DNA from: Mucilaginibacter galii
GTDB taxonomy: Bacteria > Bacteroidota > Bacteroidia > Sphingobacteriales > Sphingobacteriaceae
Reading direction: 5' to 3'
Length of the DNA: 64,000 nucleotides
Assembly: GCF_014635825.1 (NCBI RefSeq)
Contig: NZ_BMDO01000004.1
Location: 309,710 to 373,709, forward strand
The position numbers and the translations under genes were made by a program. This document shows positions 18,091 through 27,342 of the stretch, one piece after another. The notes below the pieces were generated by a model that was given only the letters and a program-made list of their open reading frames with translations, ran no database searches and was not told where the DNA came from. Position 1 is the stretch's first letter. Every line of letters starts with the position of its first letter.

Positions 18091-20716
18091 CATTACCGGC
18101 TTATGCCTAGTTAGTGTGGCCATCATTGTGGCATGTTCGGATGAGCCCGACCCTTACGACTATTACACTTCGTTTTTTCACCCTGACATTCAGGGCAAGA
18201 AAGATTTCGGCGCTTTTTACTTCACCGATTATCAGTTTACTTATGGCAATGAAGAACCGGCAAGCGAAGCTGCTATTAATTCGTCCGAATGGGCACAATA
18301 TTTAGGCGGTAAGGTAAAAACTACTGATGTAGAAAAGATTATGTACCACCTGGACTCCGCAGGAAAAGAAGGGGCTTATCACTTTTTTGAACAAGATCTA
18401 CCAGTGGCAGATAGTTTGGTAAGGAGCAGTTTTTTGTGGAGTTTGAAAGATCCTGTACATGATGCAGCCAGAAAGTATTACCAGTTTGCCATACAGGCAG
18501 AACTTTTGGGGCAATCAAATTACAATTATTGGGAACCTGCACCGCTGGATACAGCAGGGCTAAAAAATACTGCCAATGAAGCCGTACAAGCTGCAATGGC
18601 AGAGAACGACAGTTTTTTAAAGTTACGATACTTCTATCAGGCGCAGAAACTAAACCATTACGCGGGCAACTTTGCCGAGGCTAAAAATATCTACGAACAA
18701 CATATTGCAAAAACTACATCGTCCAGCCATATCAAAGGCTGGGCTTTGGCATTAAAAGCTGGGGAAGATCGCCGCCTGGGAGATACTGTTCAGGCTGCTT
18801 ACTTGTTTTCGAAAGTGTTTGCCAATTACCCCGAGCGCCGCTTACAGGCCTATCGCAATTATCATTACATTAATGCGCCATTTAATGAGGTTATAAAACT
18901 TGCGCACACACCTGAAGAAAAGGCTAACCTTTATGCCATACAAGGTTTTGCAAATCCTGAAATTGGACTTGACAACCTAGAAGAGGTTTACAACAATGCA
19001 CCTTCATCAGCGCTGGTGGGTGTGCTACTGGTAAGAGAAATTAATAAACTAGAGGAATATTATCTTACACCGGCGCTCAACAATAATACCGATCAGTTTT
19101 ATAGTAATGGGCATTTAGCTAAGTCTGAAAGACCGCAGCCTACCAATGACAAAAAATGGCTGATATGGATTGGGCTGGTGGTTTTCGTTGCTGGTGCGGT
19201 AGTGTTTCTTGTGGGTTTTAAAGGGCAGTCTGGCAAGCCGGCTATTAAGATAGCCGGTGGCCTGTTAGCCCTGTCGGGCACTATTTGCATGGTGTGGTTT
19301 TTCACGCACCGGTCAAATGGAACACCCCAATCCCAACAATTACCACAAGGTAGCTTTTTTGTTGCCCTGCCCGACAGTTTGAAAAGCAAATATGATTCGC
19401 ATATTGAAAAGCTACGAAGCTTTTGTACAAAACTTACAAGCGACGCCAGGTACAAGGAACCGCAAATAGGAACATTAGCTAATGCTTACCTATGTTTCAT
19501 GCAGAATAAGCCAGACGATGGTATTGCTGCACTCAAGAAATTGGATGGGAAAAATCTTAGCGCAAAACTCGGCGATCAAAAGCAAATTGTAAACTTACTG
19601 TTATTGGCTCAACGCATTAAACAACTTAAAGGGGTTGATGAGGCTTCACTGCTACCATCGTTACAATGGCTTAATGCTAAAGTAATAGCAGGTGGTAAAC
19701 CTAGAACAGATGTATACCCTTATACACCAGATAACAATAACCAATTTGCAATAACCCAGCGCAATTTTTATACCTATGTATTGGCGCCAGCCTACCTGCG
19801 CCAGGGTGATACCGCCAGGGCAGCCCTAGCTATGCTGAATAGCGGTCGTAATGGTATGGCGGCCAACAATTTGTATATAAACCAGGATATGCCTGATTTT
19901 TGGTTCAACTTTGTACACTCACCTCAGCTTAAACAATTAATTGACTGGAAAACTAATCGCCCAGCAAACCAATTCCTGGCGTTTTTAAGTAAGGAACTAA
20001 ACCGGGTGAATACCGATAACTTGTATGAACTGTTAGGAACAATTGAGCTGCGTGAGCATCAATACCCCGAAGCCGTAACTGCGTTTCAGCAAATCAAAAA
20101 CAAGAAACTCATTAATAAGGCATACAATGGGCAGGATTATTACAGTGACGGCGAAAGTAACCAGGGCGATCCTTTTGTTGTGGATATTAATGATTATCCC
20201 AAAAACTTTGCTGGCAAACGGTATACAAAACTAACGTTTGCCCAAAAGATGGCAGAATTGTGGCGCCAAACTCAAACACAACCACAAAATGCTGCGGCTT
20301 ATTATCAAATGGCTAATGGCTTATATAACACTTCTACTTATGGCAATTCTTGGGGGCTTATCGCCTACACTTGGTCGGCTACCGACGTTGGCCGAAAGCT
20401 GCTTTATTATTATGACGGAGATTATATTAAAGCCTCAAAAGCTAAACAGTATTACTTAAAAGCCTTTGAGCTAAGTGAAGACCCGGAAATCAAAGCCAAA
20501 TGTACCTTTATGGCGGCTAAGTGTGAGCAGAAGGAACATGAAGCCCCATCTTATGGGGATAACTATGAAACTTATGATAAACTCGAAAAACTATACACCA
20601 AACAGCTTAGGCAAAACAGCTACTTTAAAGAGATGAAGCAATACAAATCAACAGCATTTTATCAAAAAGCTGTAAATGAATGTAGCTACCTGAGTGATTT
20701 TATCAAGTCAAAGTAA
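18053..20716 (+). CDS. Large TPR-like membrane/lipoprotein, function unknown
   Basis: 887 residues. N-terminal hydrophobic segment ends in ACSDEPDPYDYY, compatible with either a lipobox or a membrane anchor. Residues 180-340 and 440-880 are helical with tetratricopeptide-like rhythm (FAEAKNIYEQHI, DTVQAAYLFSKVFANYP, YPEAVTAFQQIKNKKL). Two adjacent membrane segments lie at about 369-389 and 398-419, unusual for a lipoprotein, so the N-terminal Cys may not be lipidated. It begins inside the previous gene (38-base overlap) and is probably co-expressed with it. Family not named; conserved-pair behaviour is inference. Confidence 0.65.
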   Translation: MKTWKKLLLYFVSITGLCLVSVAIIVACSDEPDPYDYYTSFFHPDIQGKKDFGAFYFTDYQFTYGNEEPASEAAINSSEWAQYLGGKVKTTDVEKIMYHLDSAGKEGAYHFFEQDLPVADSLVRSSFLWSLKDPVHDAARKYYQFAIQAELLGQSNYNYWEPAPLDTAGLKNTANEAVQAAMAENDSFLKLRYFYQAQKLNHYAGNFAEAKNIYEQHIAKTTSSSHIKGWALALKAGEDRRLGDTVQAAYLFSKVFANYPERRLQAYRNYHYINAPFNEVIKLAHTPEEKANLYAIQGFANPEIGLDNLEEVYNNAPSSALVGVLLVREINKLEEYYLTPALNNNTDQFYSNGHLAKSERPQPTNDKKWLIWIGLVVFVAGAVVFLVGFKGQSGKPAIKIAGGLLALSGTICMVWFFTHRSNGTPQSQQLPQGSFFVALPDSLKSKYDSHIEKLRSFCTKLTSDARYKEPQIGTLANAYLCFMQNKPDDGIAALKKLDGKNLSAKLGDQKQIVNLLLLAQRIKQLKGVDEASLLPSLQWLNAKVIAGGKPRTDVYPYTPDNNNQFAITQRNFYTYVLAPAYLRQGDTARAALAMLNSGRNGMAANNLYINQDMPDFWFNFVHSPQLKQLIDWKTNRPANQFLAFLSKELNRVNTDNLYELLGTIELREHQYPEAVTAFQQIKNKKLINKAYNGQDYYSDGESNQGDPFVVDINDYPKNFAGKRYTKLTFAQKMAELWRQTQTQPQNAAAYYQMANGLYNTSTYGNSWGLIAYTWSATDVGRKLLYYYDGDYIKASKAKQYYLKAFELSEDPEIKAKCTFMAAKCEQKEHEAPSYGDNYETYDKLEKLYTKQLRQNSYFKEMKQYKSTAFYQKAVNECSYLSDFIKSK

Positions 20717-20760
20717 GCAATCAATACTTTTATTTCAATGAAAAAAACTACTACGCCTTT

Positions 20761-21387
20761 ATGACAACAAACATTGCGGTTTTCAAAAATCAACTTAAAA
20801 AGACGCTCATTTTGTCAGCGTTTGCAATAGCTTCAAGTATAACTGCTTTTGCTCAAAACGGAACTTTTGAAAAAAAAGCTTATGACGGAGCATACTGCGC
20901 CATTTCATTTCAAAGATCAGGAAACCAGGTAAAAGCACAAATATTTGCGTGGTGGAATTCTACCAACGCACAAACCGGTTATTACAATGGTGCCGGTGTA
21001 TTGAAAAATAATACGGCTGTGCTGCATAGCGATGAAAACGAACCCGGATGCAAGGTAACTCTTAGTGTATTTCAGGATAAAGTTAAAGCATCTTTCGCCA
21101 ATTGCGGTACTGACCACCTAACAGACGCATTTAACGGCCTTTACACTAAAATAACCGACGGCGTGGCCGGCGATTATGTGGTAACCACGCCTAAAGTATA
21201 CTTTTACAAAACGCCTGATACCAGCAAAAAGCGTAAAACTTATGTGCTGAAAGGAGATAAGGTTACACTGGATATGGACAGGATTGCCGCGAGTAAAAAG
21301 AACTGGTTGTATGTTTATTTTATCAACAAGACCGGTAAAGAAACGGTAGGTTTTTTACCTATGTCTCAACTAAAACGAATAGAGTAA
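20761..21387 (+). CDS. Secreted hypothetical protein with SH3-like C-terminus
   Basis: 208 residues; the signal peptide follows a charged N-terminus (LKKTLILSAFAIASSITAFAQ). The mature N-terminal half is beta-rich (YDGAYCAISFQRSGNQVKAQIFAWWNS, then CKVTLSVF) and contains three cysteines. The last 70 residues (YFYKTPDTSKKRKTYVLKGDKVTLD, then KNWLYVYFINKTGKETVGFLPMSQL) look like a bacterial SH3 domain, often used for binding cell wall or protein surfaces. It follows the TPR gene by 44 bases and may be in the same operon. Function unknown. Confidence 0.6.
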   Translation: MTTNIAVFKNQLKKTLILSAFAIASSITAFAQNGTFEKKAYDGAYCAISFQRSGNQVKAQIFAWWNSTNAQTGYYNGAGVLKNNTAVLHSDENEPGCKVTLSVFQDKVKASFANCGTDHLTDAFNGLYTKITDGVAGDYVVTTPKVYFYKTPDTSKKRKTYVLKGDKVTLDMDRIAASKKNWLYVYFINKTGKETVGFLPMSQLKRIE

Positions 21388-21898
21388 TTACCTATAGTAA
21401 TGCATGTTGATGTAAGCGTTAACGGACTTCCCTTGTAGGCTAATTTAAAAAAATATTATCTCGGTGAATGGCGGCAAAGCAGAGTGTATTTGTAGCGATG
21501 ATGTTGGTGATCTCGTAAATGATCTTTCGATTATTAAAGGGGGAAACGTTACATGTGTAATACGATAATTGCTTAGCCATTAAAACAGAGGTGGCAATAC
21601 AACAGTCCGCTGTTAGCTGCTAATAGTTAATTCTGCAATGTCTTTTGCACGCCTGCTGGCCGGGCAAGGTGCTAACACTTTTTCCAGAGTATAGCGCTTC
21701 TATGTCTTATGCTTCTTGTTAAGCCAGGTAAAATTTGGCCGTGCTATAAGATCTCCCTGCCTAACATTAACTTACCGTCTGTATTTCGCTTTCACTTTGA
21801 CGTGATTAACTATACTAATTTTACATCAAACAAGTAGTTAAATACGTTTGTTCGGCATTAACTGCCTTGCAACTTCGCAAAGCGTTTGCTAATCCGAT
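21388..21898. other. 511-base intergenic region
   Basis: No open frame with coding character and no clear RNA gene. It must contain the promoter of the glycosyltransferase cluster that begins at 21899; the best I can see is CTTTGACG near 21795 with an AT-rich TAATTTTA about 16 bases later, which is a poor match to the Bacteroidota consensus. Confidence 0.3.
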
Positions 21899-22984
21899 AT
21901 GAAAATAGGCATTATCGCCCATCTTAAACACCCTATAAAAGCGCCTTTTGCCGGCGGTTTAGAAGCTTTTACCTACCAAGTTGCACAAAAGCTGACTGAA
22001 CGAGGTCATGAAGTTATTTTATTTGCCAGTTCGTCTTCCGAAGCTTCCGGAAAATTGTACTCCATTTTAGATGATAGCAGTTATGAGCAGCAATCAGGTG
22101 TAAGGCACAAACGGCCAGATATGAGTTCGGAATATATTGCCGAGCATCATGCTTACTATCAGTTAATGACAGATATCGATATGATCGGGCTTGATATTAT
22201 TTTCAATAATTGCCTGCATTATGTGCCTATAACCATGGCTAATTTAATTACTACGCCACTCGTAACGGTGCTACATACGCCGCCTTTTTACGAGTTGAAG
22301 AATGCAATTACCGCAGCAGAAAAAAAAGGAGCACTAAATTATGTTACAGTTTCTAAATGCAATGCCGATAACTGGGGGGAATGTATTGAGAACTGCCCTG
22401 TCATCTTAAATGGTATCGAGGTAGAAAAATGGGACTACTACGAAACTGGTCGCCAAGGTAACTACGCCGTTTGGTTTGGCAGAATACACCCGGATAAAGG
22501 GTTAGATATAGCTATTAAAGCGGCAAAGCTTGCCGGCTTAACACTTAAAGTGGCCGGAGGCATTGCAGACCAGCGGTATTACAAAGATAAGATTCAGCCT
22601 TTACTGGATGAAAACATAGAAATGCTGGGTTTACTAAATCATAAAGACATTAACAAGTTAATTGGCGAAGCTAAGGTATGCCTGATTACTCCGGTATGGC
22701 AGGAACCGTTTGGTTTGGTGGTAGCCGAGGCCTTAGCCTGCGGCACTCCAGTGGCTGGCATTAATGCTGGCGCATTGCCCGAAGTGCTTGGCGATGAATG
22801 CGGGTTTTTAGTGAATCCTGGTGATTTGACTGGTCTGTCGGAAGCTATACATCAGGCAGCGAAACTTGATCGTAAAAAGATAAGACAGTATGCCGAATCA
22901 AATTTGAGCATAGAAACTATGCTTACACAATATGAAGAATTATTTGAAATTCTTGTAGAAAACAAAACGAAAATAGCCAGCTAA
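21899..22984 (+). CDS. GT4-family glycosyltransferase
   Basis: 361-residue GT-B glycosyltransferase, cytoplasmic, retaining. The N-terminal domain has the glycine-rich start PFAGGLEAFTYQVAQKLTERGHEV. The C-terminal domain has WFGRIHPDKGLDIAIKAAKLAG and the family E-x7-E motif, Glu269 and Glu277, in QEPFGLVVAEALACGTPVAG. First gene of a four-gene plus-strand unit; the next gene starts 9 bases later. The donor is likely a nucleotide sugar; acceptor unknown. Context suggests assembly of a modified amino-sugar glycoconjugate (inference). Confidence 0.9.
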   Translation: MKIGIIAHLKHPIKAPFAGGLEAFTYQVAQKLTERGHEVILFASSSSEASGKLYSILDDSSYEQQSGVRHKRPDMSSEYIAEHHAYYQLMTDIDMIGLDIIFNNCLHYVPITMANLITTPLVTVLHTPPFYELKNAITAAEKKGALNYVTVSKCNADNWGECIENCPVILNGIEVEKWDYYETGRQGNYAVWFGRIHPDKGLDIAIKAAKLAGLTLKVAGGIADQRYYKDKIQPLLDENIEMLGLLNHKDINKLIGEAKVCLITPVWQEPFGLVVAEALACGTPVAGINAGALPEVLGDECGFLVNPGDLTGLSEAIHQAAKLDRKKIRQYAESNLSIETMLTQYEELFEILVENKTKIAS

Positions 22985-22993
22985 CAACCAGTG

Positions 22994-24136
22994 ATGATAC
23001 CTAATATTAAACTATCTAAGTCTAGTTTCACAGACTCTCAAGAGCTAAAGGACTGCCTTCAGCTAATAGCTGACCATGCATCACTGATAGACGATAGTCA
23101 GCTCGCGCCCATCGAAGAATTTAAGTGGCTTGCCGAATGCGGAGCGTTGAAAGTTGTGCTACCCGGGCAGGAACTGGACTTTAACCGTCCAAACTCAGCT
23201 GCGTTATTGGATTTGCTAAAACGAGTTGGTGCGGCAAATCTATCAGTAGGAAGAATTTACGAAGGGCATATTAATGCACTTTACCTTGTTCACTTATACG
23301 CCACCCCTGAACAAAAAAAACAATGGTACGATGCTGTGACTCGTGACAATGCATTGTTTGGCGTTTGGAACACGCAGAATCAGAATGGGATAGTTTACGA
23401 AAGTGATGAACATAATCTGGTACTCAAGGGTGCGAAAACATTTTGTTCGGGAGCCGCCATTGTAACTCATGCGCTAATTACAGGCAACATTAGCTCTGCT
23501 CACCGTAACGGCTGGCAAATGATCATAGTAGATATGAGAAATATTGCGGATGAACGAATAGATCGTAATACTTGGCAAACGTTAGGCATGAAGGCCTCAG
23601 GTAGTTTTACTACCGATTTTTCGGGTTACCAGGTAACCGAAAATGAATTGTTAGGAGAACCCGGCGACTATTTTGGTCAGCCTCACTTTAATGGTGGTGC
23701 TATCCGTTTTGCGGCAGTGCAGCTGGGGGGTGCAGAGGCTATAGTAAAGTACACGCTGAATTATTTGCGCTCCATGGACAGAACGGAAGACCCTATGCAA
23801 AAAACCCGCTTGGCCTCCATGATAACTGACATTACAACAGGTGACTTATGGATAAAGCAGGCCGGAAAGAATTTTGATGAATGGTCTGCAGATGCTGCTA
23901 AATCGGATGGATTAATTGCGTTTGCAAATATGACCCGAACGGTTATTGAAGAAATTGGTATACGGGTAATGAATGAAAGTAACAGGAGCGTAGGTGCACG
24001 CGGGTTGATGGCTGCATCGCCTTTAGAACGGCTGAACAGAGACTTAACCTTCTACCTGCGACAACCAGCTCCTGATGCGACCCGGCTTGCCATTGCAGAT
24101 TATTTTATCAATCATAACCATTTGCCAGATGCATAA
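22994..24136 (+). CDS. Acyl-CoA dehydrogenase-like flavoprotein
   Basis: 380 residues. A GTG at 22991 is in frame but the ATG at 22994 is chosen. The acyl-CoA dehydrogenase layout is seen: helical N-terminus, middle beta domain with LKGAKTFCSGAAIVTHALI and TLGMKASGSFTTDFSGYQV, and helical C-terminus. The N-terminal helical part is short and the usual catalytic Glu cannot be placed by eye. Such proteins in sugar clusters may oxidise an unusual acyl or amine substrate or act as flavin monooxygenase-like enzymes. Its last 8 bases overlap the start of the next gene (ATGCATAA), so translation is coupled. Confidence 0.8.
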   Translation: MIPNIKLSKSSFTDSQELKDCLQLIADHASLIDDSQLAPIEEFKWLAECGALKVVLPGQELDFNRPNSAALLDLLKRVGAANLSVGRIYEGHINALYLVHLYATPEQKKQWYDAVTRDNALFGVWNTQNQNGIVYESDEHNLVLKGAKTFCSGAAIVTHALITGNISSAHRNGWQMIIVDMRNIADERIDRNTWQTLGMKASGSFTTDFSGYQVTENELLGEPGDYFGQPHFNGGAIRFAAVQLGGAEAIVKYTLNYLRSMDRTEDPMQKTRLASMITDITTGDLWIKQAGKNFDEWSADAAKSDGLIAFANMTRTVIEEIGIRVMNESNRSVGARGLMAASPLERLNRDLTFYLRQPAPDATRLAIADYFINHNHLPDA

Positions 24137-25460
24137 CCCATTCGACAAACACGCTTTTCATCAAGCTGCGATCGCCGTAGATACTGACTTTTTAAAATCC
24201 ATTACCAGTTGCTTGATAATGGTTCCGCATCCGGATGATGAATCTTTGGGCTGTGGCGGGCTCATTGCATTACTTAGGCAGCAAAACTGCCGGGTAACCA
24301 TAGTGGTAACCACCGACGGTAGTCAGTCGCATCCTAATTCTGTTAAATTCCCCAAAGGGGATCGTATTGCCATACGTAAGCAGGAAATAGAAATGGCACT
24401 GTCTGTATTGATGGTTTCACCAAAAGATATTCATTTCATGAATGGCAAAGATGCTGCCTTGCCAGTTAAGGAAGATCCGGATTTCTTTAAATATAAAAAC
24501 TTACTTAAGGAAATATTAGTCGGGGTTAAGCCACAACTTTGCCTGGTGCCGTATGAACTGGATCCTCATTGTGATCACCGCGCTACCTGGCAACTATTGA
24601 ATTCTGCGTTAAGTGAGATAAAAAATAATGGCATTACGGTTTGGGAATATCCCATTTGGCTATATGCTTTAGCTAAGCCTGAAGATATTCCTCAACTACA
24701 AGAAGGGGAACTCAAATACGTTGAGATATCCTCATACTTACCTCAAAAAACGGCGGCAATACATACCCATGTATCTCAAATTACGCGGCTAATTGATGAC
24801 GACCCCGAAGGATTCCTGCTTACCGCCGACATGATTGAAAACTTTTTGACGGGTAAAGAATACTTTTTAGAGCGGGCAACACTTCAAAAAGAGAAAACCC
24901 TTTCCGCCGATTATTTCCAGTCTTTATACCAGCAGACCAGGGATCCATGGAATTTTGAGGCCAGTGACTATGAACGGCAAAAATATCAAACCACGCTTGA
25001 CTTTTTACCTGATTCGCCATATCCAAATGCGCTTGAAATTGGCTGTTCCATTGGTGTATTAACCAGCATGCTCCGTACCAAATGCAGTCACTTACTTTCT
25101 ATTGATATTAGTGACACGGCCTTACAGGTAGCTAAGGAAAGACTAAAAGATTATTTGGAAGTAGAGTTTGAGGTACGAGCAATTCCGCATAATTTCCCTG
25201 ATGGAAATTATGATTTGGTAGTGATGAGCGAAGTGGGCTATTATTTATCTATGCCAGATCTGTTGCTTGCTAAAGATAAGATCGTTAATAGTTTAGTACA
25301 GGGCGGTACGCTCATTTTAGTGCACTGGACACATTATGTGGTAGACTACCCTCTTACCGGAGACCAGGTGCATGAAGTGTTTTTGAAAGATGATCGGTTA
25401 TTGCATAAATCCTTCACCCGTACGACCGATTACAGGCTTGATGTTTTCACTTTGATATAA
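24129..25460 (+). CDS. Bifunctional PIG-L family deacetylase / NodS-like SAM methyltransferase
   Basis: 443 residues with two enzymes in one chain. Residues about 25-245 are a zinc-dependent PIG-L (LmbE) N-deacetylase: H34-PDD-E38 and the second metal/catalytic motif H147-CDH150-RATW. Residues about 270-443 are a class I methyltransferase of NodS type: ASDYERQKYQTTLDFLP, then motif I LE303IGCSIGVLT and LLSIDISDTALQVAKERL. The start at 24129 is fixed by the 8-base overlap with the upstream gene. The expected chemistry is removal of an N-acetyl group from a sugar, then methylation of the product, as NodB and NodS do separately in Nod factor synthesis; that parallel is inference. One base separates it from the next gene. 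Confidence 0.88.
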   Translation: MHNPFDKHAFHQAAIAVDTDFLKSITSCLIMVPHPDDESLGCGGLIALLRQQNCRVTIVVTTDGSQSHPNSVKFPKGDRIAIRKQEIEMALSVLMVSPKDIHFMNGKDAALPVKEDPDFFKYKNLLKEILVGVKPQLCLVPYELDPHCDHRATWQLLNSALSEIKNNGITVWEYPIWLYALAKPEDIPQLQEGELKYVEISSYLPQKTAAIHTHVSQITRLIDDDPEGFLLTADMIENFLTGKEYFLERATLQKEKTLSADYFQSLYQQTRDPWNFEASDYERQKYQTTLDFLPDSPYPNALEIGCSIGVLTSMLRTKCSHLLSIDISDTALQVAKERLKDYLEVEFEVRAIPHNFPDGNYDLVVMSEVGYYLSMPDLLLAKDKIVNSLVQGGTLILVHWTHYVVDYPLTGDQVHEVFLKDDRLLHKSFTRTTDYRLDVFTLI

Positions 25461-25461
25461 C

Positions 25462-26523
25462 ATGGATTATCAAATAGGTTATTACGTCCACCATCATGGT
25501 TCAGGGCATTTAATGCGTGCATTAGCCATTGCTTCACAGCTTGATGCCAGCGTTACTTTATTAGGCAGTGGGTTAAAACCATATGAACATCTTATTCCGC
25601 AAAAGGTAACCTGTATCCATTTGCCCACGGATGTTGAAGATTATCAGGATCAGTGTTACCGTGATGGCAATGCTGTAAATGTATTGCATTATGCTCCTTT
25701 AAATGTGAAAGGCATCCGTGACCGTAATAAAATGCTGTGCAACTTCTTTGCATCATCGTTCCCTATGATTTTCATAGTGGATGTATCCGTAGAGGTCGCG
25801 TTACTGGCCAGGCTTTGCAGCATTCCAACAATTGTAATGCGGCAGCATGGTCATCGAAACGATCCGGCACATTTAGCCGCCTATCAAAGTGCTTCTTTAC
25901 TAATTGCTCCTTATGCAAGGCAATTACAGTCGGGCAGTCCAACTTGGGTAGATGATAAATCGTTGTTTTCAGGCGGCTTTAGTAAGTATACTTCTGCTAA
26001 ATATGCCGTTAACGAAGGGGATCCTAAACAAGTAGCCGTCATGTGTGGAAAAGGTGGTACGAGTTTGTCTTCAGCATTTTTAATTCATCTGGCAAAAAGT
26101 TGTCCATTGTATCACTTTCATGGTATTGGAGATATGGGAAAAACAGTAGCGTGTAATATAAAAAACATCACCTTACATGGTGAGCTAAAAGATCCTTTAA
26201 AATTATTAGAGAGTTGCCGTATTGTAATTGGTAACGCTGGTCATAATACTGTTATGGAAGTGGCACAACTAAACAAAACATTCATATGCGTTCCTGAGCG
26301 GCGGCCATATGACGAACAATTGCACAAAGCCGAAATGATAGCTGCTGTTCATTACGTTAACATCGTATTGCCTGCCGATCTGTATCTTACTGATTGGCCG
26401 AAATTACTTGATAACGTTGAGCATGAATCAATCAATTGGAAAGGAATGATTAATCAAAAAGCGCTATACGAAATAGCCTCGGCAGTACATCATTTAGCGG
26501 TGGAATCACTTAAAACCTGCTAG
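25462..26523 (+). CDS. GT28/MurG-like glycosyltransferase
   Basis: 353-residue GT-B enzyme. The N-terminal start MDYQIGYYVHHHGSGHLMRALAIA has the glycine/His loop (G13-SGH16) of MurG/MGDG-synthase-like transferases. The C-terminal domain holds IVIGNAGHNTVMEVAQL (N258-AGH261), the donor-binding signature, with VPERRPYDEQLHKAEM after it, close to the GT28 pattern for UDP-sugar transferases. It starts one base after the previous stop, so it belongs to the same operon. Its TAG stop directly abuts the TAA of the convergent gene. Donor and acceptor unknown. Confidence 0.82.
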   Translation: MDYQIGYYVHHHGSGHLMRALAIASQLDASVTLLGSGLKPYEHLIPQKVTCIHLPTDVEDYQDQCYRDGNAVNVLHYAPLNVKGIRDRNKMLCNFFASSFPMIFIVDVSVEVALLARLCSIPTIVMRQHGHRNDPAHLAAYQSASLLIAPYARQLQSGSPTWVDDKSLFSGGFSKYTSAKYAVNEGDPKQVAVMCGKGGTSLSSAFLIHLAKSCPLYHFHGIGDMGKTVACNIKNITLHGELKDPLKLLESCRIVIGNAGHNTVMEVAQLNKTFICVPERRPYDEQLHKAEMIAAVHYVNIVLPADLYLTDWPKLLDNVEHESINWKGMINQKALYEIASAVHHLAVESLKTC

Positions 26524-27342
26524 TTAAACTTTCAAATACTGTTGTGTTTCGTTCGTAGACGGCGTTCGTAATACTCTAATAGATATACGATCCCATTGAA
26601 TTAAGCCTAAATCTCTGAATCTAACCAACCAGCCCTCCATAGGCCAGCACTGCCATTTACCATAGAATCTTTGCGCATTATCAACAATATCAACTAAGTG
26701 GTTAATTGGAGGAGCGTAACTGGCATGATACTGATGGTAAGCGGTTGCGTTAACACTTGTAATTTTGATTCCTTTATTTCTTGCTGCAAATGCAAAATCA
26801 GTGTCTTCACCGCCATAGCCTTCAAAGTTTTCGTCAAACCCGCCAATTTTGTTGAATACAGATTTCGAACAGGCAAAGTTAAGCGACCAAAAAAGCTCGT
26901 AGGATATTGATGATAGATTGCCTCTGATAGGGTCGGGCATACTATGTTGGTCTAAATTAGCAGGTGTTAATGGTTGAGTCACAGCATGTTTTGACAGGTA
27001 ACGTACATGGCCTGATAGTAAAGCACCCATATCCCAATTTACATCATAATCATCAAGTAACGTGGGCGATGGTATACAGTCGACATCTAAGAAAACTATC
27101 TTTTCATATTTGGCGTGCCTAACACCATAATTACGAGCTGCAGCAAGCGGCATCGAAACCGGGGAATTTAACTTAACCGCATGAATTGGAAAAGGCATCG
27201 CCTTTAATTCATATAAATTTTCATTCATATGCACGATAATTACTTCAGCTGGAAGAACCGAATTAAACATCAGTCCCGCTAATGTATTATCGAGAGCCTC
27301 TTTTCTGTCTTTTACTATAGTTATAACGGATATCCCGGTCAT
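26524..27342 (-). CDS. GT2 glycosyltransferase with galactosyltransferase-type C-terminus
   Basis: 272 residues, GT-A fold. ISVITIVKDRKEALDNTLAGL is the nucleotide-binding start; the metal-binding DxD is D86-V-D88 in VFLDVDCIP. The later motif GYGGEDTDFAFAARNKG (E179, D180) is the GGEDTD signature of the GT7-C/chondroitin-polymerase-like acceptor and catalytic region, so an inverting transfer to a sugar is expected. Its ATG overlaps the upstream gene's stop by 4 bases (ATGA), so the two are coupled. Together with the four plus-strand genes it forms a convergent cluster. Confidence 0.88.
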   Translation of the reverse strand: MTGISVITIVKDRKEALDNTLAGLMFNSVLPAEVIIVHMNENLYELKAMPFPIHAVKLNSPVSMPLAAARNYGVRHAKYEKIVFLDVDCIPSPTLLDDYDVNWDMGALLSGHVRYLSKHAVTQPLTPANLDQHSMPDPIRGNLSSISYELFWSLNFACSKSVFNKIGGFDENFEGYGGEDTDFAFAARNKGIKITSVNATAYHQYHASYAPPINHLVDIVDNAQRFYGKWQCWPMEGWLVRFRDLGLIQWDRISIRVLRTPSTNETQQYLKV

